A DNA stretch of 64,000 nucleotides from Phaseolus vulgaris (GCF_000499845.2 NC_023756.2:3125332-3189331); one strand, 5' to 3'. Shown: positions 50,166 through 62,500, numbered from the stretch's first letter. The notes: generated from the letters alone by a model not told the origin. Program-made: numbers and translations.

Positions 50166-50630
50166 AAGTTGAGCAATGAGATGAAGGGAACAACACGGCC
50201 GTTGATGAGGGGATTTCTCGAGTGGATCCTCCTCGAGAGCAGGGTTTTCTTAGGTCAAAGCATACATGGCGAGAAGCATTGGCGGCAGGCGATTTTGCAG
50301 AGATTGTGCTCCTCGTGGCACTTAGTGTTCACCAGAGTAAGTTACATGGCGAGTTATTCCGTGCATGGGTAACTCGTCGTGTGGCGAAGTGAATGTAGGT
50401 GTGGCATCGGTTCTGGGTGTTTCGGTAAGGTCGAATGTTGCTTTGAGGTAACCTGTTGGTTATATTTTTGGGTATGTTTTTCTCACTTTAAGGTTGTTCT
50501 GCTCCAACCATAAAGGAGAGTTTCTTTTCTGGATGATATAGGAAGTCCACTTGTGGTTACTGTATATGGGTTGGGATACCCCTGAAGTATCCTTTAATTT
50601 TATTTATTCATTGCTGATAAAAAAAAATTA
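50166..50630 (+). mobile_element. LINE-type 3' fragment, GC-rich
   Basis: About 460 bp of clearly higher GC content. It ends GGGTTGGGATACCCCTGAAG, TATCC, an AT-rich stretch and TTGCTGATAAAAAAAAA. A short open frame (50169-50372) has no recognisable domain. This is the longest of the related 3' ends. 5'-truncated. Confidence 0.55.
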
Positions 50631-51135
50631 GACTAATTTTGAAGTAAATGAAAATTATTAAAATGAATAATATATATATATATATATATAAATAAAAGAA
50701 GATTCACTTATTGTTTTAAAATTTTAGATGTACGGTAATGTTATAATTTTTTATACAAATTTCTTTACAATGAATGCCAAATCTCTCCTAAATTTCTTCT
50801 TAATAAATATCCAACATTAATAACAGTTATCATTAAAATCTTATAAGTGAAATAATATATAAATTTAACAAAGTAGGTAAGAAAAAAAATTAGAATACAA
50901 CCTTTTTAGCAGATATTGATTTCTTAACTAATATTATACTCTTTTTTATATAAATTTATAAATTTATAAATTAATATCACGTATTTTCAGTATTTTCACA
51001 AAAAATACTAACATTAACAAAAGTTATGACTGAAATTAATTTATTTTTCTACCTCATGTTCGTTGAGATGATTGAGATAGCATTCGCTCATCTCAATTGT
51101 TCGCTTTGAAGGTTGGAGTTCTGTTTCGGAGGATT

Positions 51136-51505
51136 TGTAAGAGATCTCACATCGATTAGAGATGAAGACACTACTATAGTGAATGCAAATCTCTCTTTAT
51201 AAGACGGTTTGATAAGGTTGAGTTAAACTTAAGGTTCATTTCTTAATATGATATTAGAGTCATTTAAAGCCTATTTTAACGAAAATTTGTTGGGCTTATT
51301 AGGTCACCCGCTATTCAGCCACTATGGAACCACCCATAAATATATAGTCTCATACATGAGTTAACAGTCTCGATGTGAAGGGGTATTGGAGATCCCGCAT
51401 CGACTAAAGATAAGAACATTTCATAGTACATATAAGTGCGTACAAATATCTCCCTATAAGTCGATTTTATAAGATTGAATTAGACTTAAAACTCACTTCT
51501 TAATA
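51136..51505 (+). mobile_element. TRIM (miniature LTR retrotransposon), two LTRs
   Basis: The left LTR (about 51136-51248) and right LTR (about 51384-51505) share GAGATC.C.CATCGA, TAGAGAT.AGA, TGC.AAT.TCTC, TATAAG.CG.TTT and TTGA.TTA.ACTTAA. After the left LTR comes TGATATTAGAGTCATTT, a mutated TGGTATCAGAGC initiator tRNA-Met primer site. The internal part (about 135 bp) is non-coding. The LTRs are well diverged, so the insertion is old. Related to the solo copy at 36034-36170. Confidence 0.75.
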
Positions 51506-53349
51506 AAATTAAGAGAGGAATATGTATTTAAAGTATCATTGACCTCGACTACAACTACTAAGTATCGTGAGACTATTAAATATATCGTGGTACCATCTCT
51601 TATATGATTTTGCTAGAGCATCAATTTTGTGTTGTTTTGATTGTTACAACACTTGCAGGAAAAACCTTGACTACATATGAAGGTATATATGGTATACAAT
51701 TAAAACATGATATAGTTATAATAACAACCAAAAGAATTGGTTGATATTAATAGAAGGTTTGTTCCCAAAAGAAAGTGCTAAGAAAATGACTTTCCACCTT
51801 ATAAGTTTTGGTCTTATTTTCTTTTTTTTCTGAACATACATATAGAGTCCTCCCCACATATCTTTTTCAGGAAACTATGATTAAAGTAAAATTGGACCAC
51901 TATGTATGACTAATATCTGTGTGGCTGCTTCTGCAAATAACTATTTTAGAATTTTAAATGTTTTACATTTGCATAAGCTTTTCAATAAAATTATATAGAA
52001 TGAGAAAAAAGAAGAAGCTTTTGAAAAGAAAAGAAATTAAAAAAAAAATTGAGATGACTTTTTATAAATTAATTTATTTATAAGTTAAATTTAATTTCTG
52101 AAATAAATTATGTCCCTTTTTATTATAACTGTTTTTCAAGAAATTTTACAATATTCCATAACAAATAATGGTTTAATTTTTTCATAAAATATAATTATAT
52201 TTTTTTGTCCATCAAAATATTTTGTTTGACTTTTCTATCCTTAAACAATTTATTTTTTTTCTTTAGTCCTTGTAATTTTTCTTTATTCTTCTTATTATAT
52301 CTTTTTTTGGTCTCTATGATGTTTATTAGGAATTAGTTTCTATGAAAAACATTGGATAGGGTCTAAAAAACTATTATTTGCATATTATGGACTAAAAAAA
52401 TAGGCATATTAAAAAATTCATACAAAATAACAAATAGAAAAAAAAATATAGAAACCAAATATGAAACAACAAATTTTAGGAAAGAAAAACAAAATGCATT
52501 TATATTTGAGGACCAAAATATAATCAAGCAAGAAAATCAATCAATAATATTATATTTATGCAATGGACCTATATGCTTTTGCTACTTTAATTAATCAAAA
52601 TATCAAAGATGTGTTGTGAAACTGCTGCTCAAATCCAATTGGTTCAGTTTGATTTGATTAATTCCTAAAAACATATCTTAAAATATTAACTACTCAAGCA
52701 AAAAAAAAGGCTAAAAATGGTCTTGTAGTATAAGTTAATTGGTGTTTAATATTTTTTTTTAAGTACTTGTACGAAATGCACTTAAAGTACATATTTCAAC
52801 AACTCATACTGCAGGTAATATATGTCTTGAAAGGGAGAGAAATTAAGAAAATAAATATTAGATCAAATATTAAGTAAATAAAAAGAAAAAAAAAATGCAT
52901 GTGAATATGAATTTCAGGTGCAAGTTGATGGAATATAAAAAATAAAAATAAAAACTTTTTCTTTCTCTTTTTCCCCACATGCACAATAATGCAAGTAGGT
53001 ATATGCAATTAAATATGGTGTTGATAGGGTCCCATGCAACGTGATCAATGTAGAGATTCATCAGATCCACCTAATTCTTATTTTTCAGATGAAATGTTTG
53101 GATATTCAAATTTAACTACATTGAGAATTTCATTTATTAATTATAACCAAAGAATAAAGGCCAATTGTACCTAATACACCCTAAATTGGGATAAACAAAA
53201 TTCCAAAGCTTCATTAATTAGAATATTGATGTATAAAATTTTCTAATCAAATTTATTATTTGATTTTTTTTATCATAGAATAGAATAGATTTATACATGG
53301 ATATTTTGAACTTTTTATATCGGATTTCTTACATCGAAATTAGCTTATA
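51506..53349. other. Intergenic AT-rich DNA
   Basis: No gene recognised. Open frames near 52796-53070 are low-complexity Phe/Leu-rich by-products. Confidence 0.5.
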
Positions 53350-53736
53350 AATTTAAAGATAAAAAATAATTAATCTTTATATTAACTAAATTGTATATTA
53401 TTTTAGAGACTACAAAAATTATTCGTACCTAAAGTGAGTTCTATTATTAATACAATTTTGTAAAACAATTTTTAAATTGGTATTTAAATTAGCTACCAGT
53501 ATTTTAGTTACTAATATTTTAGATTATAAATTAGTTTCTAAGAGACTAATAGAGACTAATTTAAAATATAAAGTAGTAAATAGTTAAAACATTGGTAGCT
53601 AATGATTAGATATCAATTTAAAAATTATTTTATAAAATTTCATTATTAATGAAAACTACTTTAGACATCAATAATGGTTTTAGTTTATAAATTTGTAGTT
53701 ATTAGTGGAATAGAGTTTTATAGGAACTATTTTGAT
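53350..53736. mobile_element. Decayed fold-back CACTA-type MITE
   Basis: Family blocks include AAATTTAAAGATAAAAAATA, TTAGCTACCAGTATTTTAG and TTAGATATCAATTTAAAAAT. The right end is interrupted by the adjoining LINE tail. Confidence 0.6.
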
Positions 53737-53880
53737 AATGTTGATTTTGAAACAAAGGGTATGTAGTTCTCTTGAGTTTTGTAGATTTGGTTGGTTGTTG
53801 GACCTTTTCTTTGTAATAGAGTTGGAGCACCCATCAAGTGCTCCATATTTATTTATTTATTTTGTCGATAACAAAAATAG
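53737..53880 (+). mobile_element. LINE 3' tail
   Basis: The tail ends GAGCACCCATCAAGTGCTCC (a hairpin), an ATTT-rich stretch and TTGTCGATAACAAAAA. It directly abuts the decayed MITE. Confidence 0.5.
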
Positions 53881-55275
53881 TGTCTGAATGTTCTATGATG
53901 TAATGCTTATAATGTTAAATGATAATTAACATTTCATATAGAAACTTCCATAACTTCCACTTTCCAGTGCTTAAATGCTACTAATGTGTGCCACAACTTC
54001 TTTTTAATTGCAAATGTATTTATAACTCATTATCGATTCACTTGGTCAATGACTTCTTTCTTTATTTTTTTTCATTAAAATTCCTCTCTAACCAATCTTT
54101 AAGGTGGTTGAACTTTCTCAAGTATACATTAAGACAAGCTTCTTTGATTTACTTATCGTGAGTTTCATTTTCTCAAGATGCATGAGTGAGAATAGAAAAA
54201 CTACAATAAAAAAAGGATGAATTGTGTTTAAAAAGCTTTGGGAAAATTTTCGCAATTATCGTTTGAATAAGTGTAGTCAGATGATAGAATTTGCAAGTCA
54301 GACGAACTAACAAAAATTTTCACAAACTGAATTCTAAAAGCTTTTCCTTCTTAAGTTAGAGCAACACTTATAGCATGTAATGTAATAAAATAAATAAGGG
54401 AATAAATTACTTAGATGTTTTTATATTGGTTCTTCTAATAGTATAGATTATGCCTAGTTTTCAAACAATTGTTTGAGTTTCACTAGCAGACTAAGCTGCA
54501 AGATACAAGAGTATTCTTTCAACTTGTAGTCACTCTTAACTAACTCGTGTGATTATTGTTTGACAACAAGCTACTTCTGCCTAACATAAGTATTCTTTAA
54601 ACAACAAGACACATTGAGCTTAACACGAATATTCATTTAAACAATAAGCCTCTTTTGGCTTAACATAAAGAAATTGTCTAGTGTGTGGTCAAAAGATCAC
54701 AAGATTTCTCACTAGAGAGTGATTGCATCTTTTGATGTTTACAAGGTTAAGCACTCTTTACTAATTTGCTAAATGAATACAAGAATGTTCATACCAAGCT
54801 ATTTAAGACATGGAAATATGTTGACAACATTTTACGACTTTTGCTAATCAAATCATTCTCTTTTTCTTCTTGATGGGGGATTTTATATAGGCACAAAGGA
54901 AAAGAGTCATTGCAAATTCTTTTATGTTAGTTGATCAACTTCAAACTCACTTAAATGTCTTCCTTGCGTCTGATGAGCTTTGACGTAGAAGATGTATTAA
55001 ATATTTTTCATGCATGCACTAAGTGTTCTTCTTTTCTTTAATCAACATCTCAATAGCTATATGTACTTATCTCTCCTTAGATAGAGTTTTTTTTCTTAAA
55101 ATTGAGTAAAGCACATACTCGTTGTTTTTCAAGGTTTGACAATGCTACCGTCATGGAGTTGTTGAAGCAAATAGTTTTAACTTATTTTTCAAGAGACCTT
55201 TGATAAGACATAAGCTTTGAGCGAGTCTTCTTAGTCATACTTAAGAATTGGACATTCCTTGCAACATAGAATAAG

Positions 55276-55315
<40 letters not shown>

Positions 55316-56994
55316 TGGATACTATGTTAGCTTAAGATTTTACCAATGTAAAACAAGAATGCACAATGTTATTTCGTCTCAAAGATGATACATGATCGTA
55401 TTTTATGCTTTATTATTTTTAACATTTAATCAAAATTATGGACAAATGAATTTTCCCTAACAACATGGTATCTCTCATACCTTCTCTGTTTTTTCATGTT
55501 TTATATTCAATCTTTTATTCAAGTATTGAGTGAGTTCATTTCACCTGATATCATTATAATAAGTTGTTATAAAATATTATTTTATACTAAGGTTAGATAT
55601 TTTTCTTCACTTATAGAAAAATAAATATTTTTTTAATAAATAACGAATAATTAATATATGAGATAGAAAGCCATTGTTTAGATAAATTGATACTAAAATG
55701 TTTTGTACATAAATCAATGAAGGCATTCATTTCATCTTTCTTTGTTATATGTGAAGGAAAATTCATTTTAAACAAACTGTGCTAGTGAAGTCTATATATG
55801 ACTTTAATTTGCTTTCAACTTTTAGTTTGTCAAAATTTATTTTTATTTTATTATTTATGTCAAAATTGGACAGGTTTGGTCCAGAATGGGCTAGTAATAC
55901 ATAGCAGATTTTAGAATATTCAAGATACATATATATTGAGGGCCACACTATTGAGATACATACATATATTTCACACTATTATTTTGAGGGCCACACTATT
56001 ATTTTGGTGTGAACATGTTATGCTTTATAGATTTCCATTCATTTGGTGTTTGTCATCTTTATGATACAAAAAAACAATCTCAGTTAGGAAGAACAAACAA
56101 ACAATTAAAAAAATCTTAATCCTATTTCTTAGGATAATATTAAGAACTTTAACTTATAATAATGTGATTTATATGTGGTTTAAGGAACCCCAAATGATTA
56201 GTTCTTTTCTTTCTTTTCTTATTTAAGTGTTTTTGAATGGATTATTTGACTCATAACTTTTTCTATTTAGGCCACTATCATGGGATAATTTAGATTTCTT
56301 GAAAATGAGATTAGGATTAATTTATTATAATGTGCCAAAAAAAATTTGTCTCTCTTTAAGCATATAGCTGAAATCATGATTAATTGGTCCCGGGATTTGT
56401 CATTTCATGTTCAAATCAATTCTATTTATCTAAATATTTGTCCCCCCTTAATCCTTAAAATCTCACTACTTTCATGTTATTTTTCAGTTTAAGATGCATC
56501 ACTAGGGACAAAATTTAAGGTTAATATTATATGGGTTGTTGATGTTGATTTCTGATCAGAATTAGAGCTTTATTTTAATAATTTATACAGTAAAATAATA
56601 TTAACTATTATCATCTGTGTTATTAAAGTGAAAATTTAAAATTAATTAGAGAACACTATTAACCATGTTTATAATTTATTATCTATGTTTTGTAATTCTA
56701 TGTGAAGTGAACTAGAGACAAAAAAAAATAGTCTAGTAATTTGGAAATAAATTTATATTCCACAGGTTTGAAAATTTTGGAACATGACTTGTCTCGTTAA
56801 ATCAAACTCTGAGAAACATGATAAGAAAGTTTTTTGTTTTTGTCTCTTTTTTTTCCTAATTCTTTGGATTTAGCTTCTTAATATGTTCCACATGCCGACA
56901 TGCAATCAATTAATTTTATGGTCAACAATACAATGACATTATTAACTGTTTTTAATGGGCTTTTACTTTTGGTCCAACTATCTTATGCGCCCAA
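53881..56994. other. Intergenic DNA
   Basis: No gene or element recognised apart from the (AT)n tract at 55279-55312. A GGGCCACACTATT direct duplication lies at about 55940 and 55990. Confidence 0.5.
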
Positions 56995-57572
56995 TAATAC
57001 ATAGGCAGTTTCTTCCTGCACCCCCACAATGTTATGCAAAAATCAAACTGTCCTTATTATTTTTTAAAAACCCTAAAATTCACTTGAACTGTATTTTTTT
57101 TTATTCTGAATTATGGAATCTGGAAAAATTTCGGATGGACACTTCTGGTAAAATTTTGGATTCACCAATTCGTAATTCAAAATATGCATTTCACATTCAA
57201 AAAATCCATCATTCAAAAAAAGCATTCTGGAATCACAAATCCATAACAGAAATATGCATTCTAGATTCAGAAATCCATAATTCAAAAAAAAGCATTCCGA
57301 ATTCACCAATCTGTAACAGAATTAGGCTTCTGGATTCAGCAATCCGGAAATCAATAATTTATGCAAAATTTGCTTCCGGAACAATCACTCATCCGAAAAA
57401 AAAAATGATTCAGTTTGGATTGATGAATCCGTAGCACACTCCCAGATCCTGATTTCCAATAACCAAGGTGCCCTTTTTCAAATAAAAGGTCAAGGCCAGT
57501 TTCAGGATTTAGAAAATTGTGAGGTGCAAGAAGAAAAATGTAGGGGTGCAGGAAGAAGAAGCCTAATACATA
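56995..57572. mobile_element. Non-autonomous MULE with perfect 9-bp target duplication
   Basis: Element 57004-57563 (560 bp) is bounded by TAATACATA at 56995-57003 and 57564-57572. Ends are GGCAGTTTCTTCCTGCACC and, reversed, GGCTTCTTCTTCCTGCACC, with a second GCACC block inward. The interior contains short tandem-like words (ATTCTGGAATCACAAATCCA and variants) that leave a long but meaningless open frame. Confidence 0.88.
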
Positions 57573-57587
57573 TAGGCCCATTTTTTA

Positions 57588-57788
57588 GGGATGTTTCTTC
57601 CTGCAGCCTTACATTTTGCTTCCTGCACCCCTCAGAAATGTGAATTGATAAAATTAACTCTGGTCAGATTTTCTATTCCAAAAACACTTTTTGCTTACAG
57701 AACATCTAAACTATCAAAGATAATTTGGGTATTTCAAAAATTGTAGAGGTGCAGGAAGCAAAATATAAGAGTGCGGAAAGAAACACCC
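57588..57788. mobile_element. Short MULE-type MITE with long inverted repeats
   Basis: About 201 bp. The left arm GGGATGTTTCTTCCTGCAG continues to TTTTGCTTCCTGCACC. The right arm, reversed, is GGGTGTTTCTTTCCGCAC continuing to the same TTTTGCTTCCTGCACC. The inverted repeats are therefore about 45 bp each. No clear target duplication. Confidence 0.75.
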
Positions 57789-58350
57789 AAATTCCAGACG
57801 AAGTTGAGATCAGGTCCATAAGTTCTAATGCCCACTAGAGCATGTGATGGCCTACACTCCCAATATTTGTTTGGGTACTGTTATTTACATTTCTAATTTT
57901 ATTAATTCACTTTTAAAAAATATTTTTCAAAATTACGAAAACTAAGTATTTTTTTCTCAAAAATATTTTCATAGAGAAGTATTATACCTTTAAAACTTAA
58001 TTAGCTTTTTAGTTTTATCATTTATTTATTTTATTAATTTTTTTTAATTACTAAAAAAAGTATAAACTTAATTGAACCTTAAAATGGTTCCATTGATATA
58101 TTTTTTAAATTATAAAATTTGATTGAATATTTTATCCATGGAGGAAACAAATGGAATAAAATTAAAGAAATAATAGAACGAAAATGTAATCAAGTCAAAT
58201 TCTAACATTTTATTAGTGAAATTTTAGGGAATAAAATAAAACACCAATTTAATTTTTTTGTAATGCTTCGACACACTCAATTTCTTAATTTTTCCGTAAA
58301 AAATTCATGCAAAAATAGAATTTATAAGATTCTAAGAAAAAGTATTAGGA

Positions 58351-58403
<53 letters not shown>

Positions 58404-58697
58404 ATATACATACGTGAGAGATTAAAAAAACATAACGACTAAGTCTGAATGGTATAATTCAGATGAAAGATTAAATATAAAATTAACTAAAAATAACTAT
58501 TTATATATTTTCTAGTTAAAAATAGGTTCTTTTATTGGATATGTGCTCAATATTATTTTTCCATAATATACTCTTTTTTTTTGAAGTAATATTAATTAAT
58601 AATCACTTCAAAAAAAATGAAAAGAAGGAGAGAAAACTGCTTCACACCAGTCCCAAGCCCAACTAAATAAACAGATTCATACCAACGATAATTCTTG
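57789..58697. other. Intergenic AT-rich DNA
   Basis: Contains the longest (AT)n tract of the window (58358-58400) and a small hairpin around 58583-58610 (TGAAGT...ACTTCA). No gene. Confidence 0.55.
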
Positions 58698-58915
58698 GGC
58701 AATTGCTTCCTGCACCCGATCAATTGTGATTGGCACCCGACACATTTTTTAAAATCCAAAAATGTCCTTGTCTTCTTCATTTATGAAAACATTGAATGGT
58801 GAGGAAGAAGAAGTTCATGAATGTGTGAAGCTTTGGTTTGAGCTGCAAAAGAGAAGGTTGTGCTTCGTTCATTGTTGCTAAGTTGAGTGTAAGCTTCGTT
58901 TGGCAAGTTAATGAG

Positions 58916-59333
58916 GTAAGTAATCCATTTTCGTTCGTCTTTGGTTATTTTCTCGAGCTCAGCTGGTCCCGGATATCGGAATCCGGAATTCAAATTTTCT
59001 GCCTACGGATATTAATATCCGGAAGTCAAAATTTTGTATACGGATAATAATATCCGGAACTAGGATTTGCCTACGGACGCTGATATCCGTAGTTCATATT
59101 TGCCTTACGGATGAAAATATCCGGAACTAGTATTTGCCTTACGGATGCAAATATCCGTAGTTCATAATATTGCCTTACGGATGAAAATATCTGGGACTAG
59201 TATTTGCCTTACGGATGAAAATATCTGTAGTTCATAATATTGCCTTACGGATATATGTATCCGGAAGTTAACTGTTGATATTTTTTTGGTTATGGATTAA
59301 TTTATCCGGAAGTGAAGTGTTAATTTTTTTCAG
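58916..59333 (+). other. Probable 5'-leader intron of the transposase gene
   Basis: A perfect donor (ATGAG|GTAAGTAA at 58916) and a polypyrimidine-AG acceptor (TTTTTTTCAG ending 59333) lie just before the start codon at 59341. They bracket the whole upstream repeat array. This would remove several out-of-frame ATGs from the leader. Confidence 0.5.
58970..59317. repeat. Upstream array of palindromic repeats, about 35-bp period
   Basis: About ten direct repeats of 33-37 bp (the last is longer) have the core ACGGAT-4 to 6 nt-ATATCCGGAA and a TTTGCCTTAC-type spacer. The core is a dyad (GGATA...TATCC). Spacers alternate between two types (AACTAGTATTTGCC and AGTTCATAATATTGCC), suggesting growth by duplication of a two-unit block. 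Confidence 0.9.
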
Positions 59334-59340
59334 CAACCGA

Positions 59341-62241
59341 ATGGATACAACAGAGTCATACATGGGAGTTTTAGGGGAGATTGATGTGTGGGATGGATTA
59401 GATGATGTTGATCTGGAGCAGTCAACAAGTTATAACGCATTAGATAATGAACACAGGGCACATGAATGTAGTGAGGCATTTTCTACAAATGAGGTATGGT
59501 CAATGTTGGGTTGTGAATGTTTTTTATATGAATTATTTTTAAATTTGGCATGATGATCAAGATGTTCTTTTAAATTTTTAAGAATGTTATTGTAGGTATT
59601 TCGTGATCGAGATGAGCTGTTAGATTGGGCGAGAAGTGTTGGCTATAGTTATGGGTTTGTCATTGTTATATTAAGGTCAGATACATGGACGGGCCAACGA
59701 GGAAGGATGACCTATGTATTGTTAGGTTGTGAGAGAGGAGGTAAATACAGACGGTATAAAAAAGAAGTAGATGTCAGTCAAACTGGAAGTAGGAAGTGTG
59801 AGTGTCCTTTCAGATTGCGAGGCAAACCAGTCAAAGGTGGTCAAGGGTGGAAGGTTGAATTAATTTGTGGTTCTCACAATCATGACTTGGCAGAGACAAT
59901 GGTGGGTCATCCCTATGCTGGAAGGTTAAGTATAGAGGAAAAGGTTATGGTTGAGGATATGAGTAAAACTGCGGTGAAGCCAAGAAATATTTTACTAACC
60001 ATGAAAGAGAGAAATGAGAAGAATGTGACAACGATTAAGCAGGTTTATAATGCAATCACTGTTCACCGAAGATCACAACGAGGTCACAGAACAGAAATGC
60101 AACAACTGATGTTGTTACTAGAGCGAGACAGGTACGTGCATTGGTGTAGGTGCGATGAGGTCTCTAATATTGTGCAAGATATATTTTGGACACACCCAGA
60201 TTCAGTAAAATTGGTGAACTCATTTAACATTGTCATATTAATGGATAGTACGTACAAGACGAAAAAGTATAGGATGCCGTTACTTGAGGTTGTTGGGATT
60301 ACGTCTACAGGTTTGACTTTCTCCGTTGCATTTTGTTTACTAGCAGCAGAAAAGGAAAATAATTTTTTTTGGGCCCTTGACAGACTTAAAGGGTTGTTTT
60401 TAAGAGTTGATTCATGCCCTAGGGTGGTGGTATGTGACAGAGATGTTGCCTTAATGAATGCAATTAGAATGGTGTTTCCTGAAGCTTATAATTTGCTATG
60501 TCGGTTTCACATTGATAAAAATGTGAAAGCAAAATGTAAAATGTTGGTGCATCCAAGAGAGGCATGGGATCAAGTAATGGAAGTGTGGGGATCTGTTGTG
60601 GATTGTGATATTGTTGAGGCCTTTGAAGATCGTGTCAATGCTCTTCGAGTTGTCTGTTCTCCTTGGCCTATATTTGTTGATTATGTGATGGATACATGGT
60701 TACGTCTACATAAAGAAAAATTTGTCAAGGCATGGATAGATAAGGTGATGCACTTAGGAAACACAACAAGTAACAGAGTTGAGTCGGCACACTGGAGCCT
60801 AAAGAGAGTTCTTCAGAATTCAATGGGGGATTTATGTTTCTGCTGGGATTCCATCAATAAGATGATTATTTTACAACATAATGCAATCAAAGATTCATTC
60901 CAAAAGAGTTTGCATGTGGTTGGACATCGGTTCAAGGTTACAGCTTACAAAAAATTGTTAGGTTTTGTGTCTAAATATGCTTTGAACCTTATTTCAGAAG
61001 AACTTGATAGGGTTAAATCAGTGGGGTTTGATAAAAGTAGGTGTGGATGTAGTCTTACATGTACTCATGGTCTTCCTTGTGCGTGTCAATTGGCTTCAAT
61101 TGGTGTTGGTAGCATACCACTTAAATCAGTACATGTGATGTGGACTCGTTTAAGTTTTGAAGACATTGCTACTGAACAATCTTCATCTGAGTTGTCAATT
61201 GATAAAGAGTTTGAGGTCATCGCGAAGCGGTTTAAAGAGTTGGATGTTGCAGGTAAGGTTAACATCAAGAGTAAATTGCAGGATATTGCCTTTCCAGAGA
61301 AAACATCTATTTACGCACCAGATCATAAGGTGAAAACAAAAGGTGCTGTAAAGATGTCTCGTCCTACCAAATTCATGAGATCAACTAAGCGAATCCCTTC
61401 TTATTTTGAACATGTGGATTTCTTACACTCACAACATGATAGTTGTGCAAGCAAAAAATTTAATGAAGAAAGCTTACCAGAAATTGTACCAGCAAAATGT
61501 ATTCCTTTCCTTGATCAGTTCCCTGTAGGGTATCATCCATATATTGTTGATGTTGTTGACGTTAGGGCTGATGGCCATTGTGGCTACCGTGCTGTTGCTG
61601 CCCAATTGGGAATGGGAGAGGAGTCATGGGCTGTTGTTCGAATGAATTTGTTAAAAGAACTAAGTGAATGGAGACAAGAATATGTTCAACTCTTTGGTGG
61701 TGATGATAGATATGAATACTTGAAGAACTCACTTCTAGTGGAACACATGTCTATGGTACCAACCACTAAAACCATTTCATTTTTACATTGCATTTCTTTA
61801 TTTAACTTTGTTTGTCAATTGTACTTGCAGGCAGGAACAGATAAGTGGATGACAATTCCAGACATGGGATATGTTATTGCAAATCGGTATAATGTCATTC
61901 TTGTTTCTTTGTCCATGTTACAATCATTGAGTATTTTTCCTTTAAGAACCCAAGCACCAAGTAACTTCCGTCAACACCGAATCATTGCAATTGGACATGT
62001 CCACGGAAATCATTTTGTCCAGGTATAAACTAAACCAATCAAGATTGATGTGCTAAATCAAGATTTGTGTACCTTATATTTATTACCTTTATAGGTCAAG
62101 CTCAAAGATGGTTGTCCAATTCCACCTACGGATATATTGTGGGCATCACATCGTTATCCGGCGGCCCAAACTTGGTCAACATACTACACTAGCCGGATAC
62201 AAGTTTATACCCAACTAATGTCCATTAGACGATATTTGTAA
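59341..62241 (+). CDS. MULE transposase with C-terminal OTU cysteine-protease domain
   Basis: Predicted exons 59341-59493, 59596-61755, 61831-62022 and 62095-62241, all phase 0 with consensus sites, give 883 aa and no internal stop. The third intron (75 bp) is also open in frame. Domains: short acidic N-terminus (1-51); FAR1-like zinc DNA-binding region at about 52-150 (FRDRDELLDWARSVGYSYGF ... CPFRL ... HNHD); MULE DDE core at about 261-450 (MDSTYKT with Asp268, VVCDRD with Asp332, SNRVES with Glu447 as likely third acid); SWIM finger CGC-CTH at 534-542; OTU domain at about 700-840 with DGHC (Cys713) and GNHF (His832). It would cut and reinsert MULE DNA in the nucleus. The OTU part could act as a deubiquitinase; its role in transposition is unknown. 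All key residues look intact. Confidence 0.92.
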
Positions 62242-62334
62242 TTATAACATTTGTAATAGCATAATTTAGATTTATGGATGTTTAGTACATTTGCAGTTGT
62301 CCTACAATATTCACTGAAGTCACTGTTATGCCTA

Positions 62335-62500
62335 TGGATTAAAAAATCCGGAAGTCACTGTTATGCCTACGGATAAAAAAATCCGGAAGTCACAGTTATG
62401 CCTACGGATAAAAAAATTCGGAAGTCACAATTATGCCTACGGATAAAAATATCCGTAAGTCATACTTTTGCCTACGGATAAATATATGCGTAAGCCAGTG
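62335..62500. repeat. Downstream array of palindromic repeats, about 36-bp period
   Basis: Five direct repeats have core CTACGGATA-AAAA-ATCCGGAAGT and spacer CACTGTTATGC. They have the same orientation and core as the array at 58970-59317. The array lies between the 3' ends of the convergent transposase and PMD genes. Behind it, the 20-bp word GATCATATTGAAACATATAA occurs three times (about 62515-62606). Confidence 0.88.

Noticed and set aside
56955..57434. 159-codon plus-strand open frame
   Set aside because: It runs from flanking DNA across the left end of a non-autonomous MULE and consists of repeated words (ILDS, HNSKK). A chance frame.
58970..59317. CRISPR-like regular spacing of palindromic repeats
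   Set aside because: Spacers are similar to each other, the repeats are degenerate and the context is a plant transposon. It is a minisatellite.
59275..59553. Alternative reading of transposase exon 1 without splicing at 59493
   Set aside because: The unspliced frame stops at 59553 and loses the FAR1-like start encoded at 59596. The donor GAG|GTATGG and acceptor TTGTAG|GTA join in phase and restore the family sequence.
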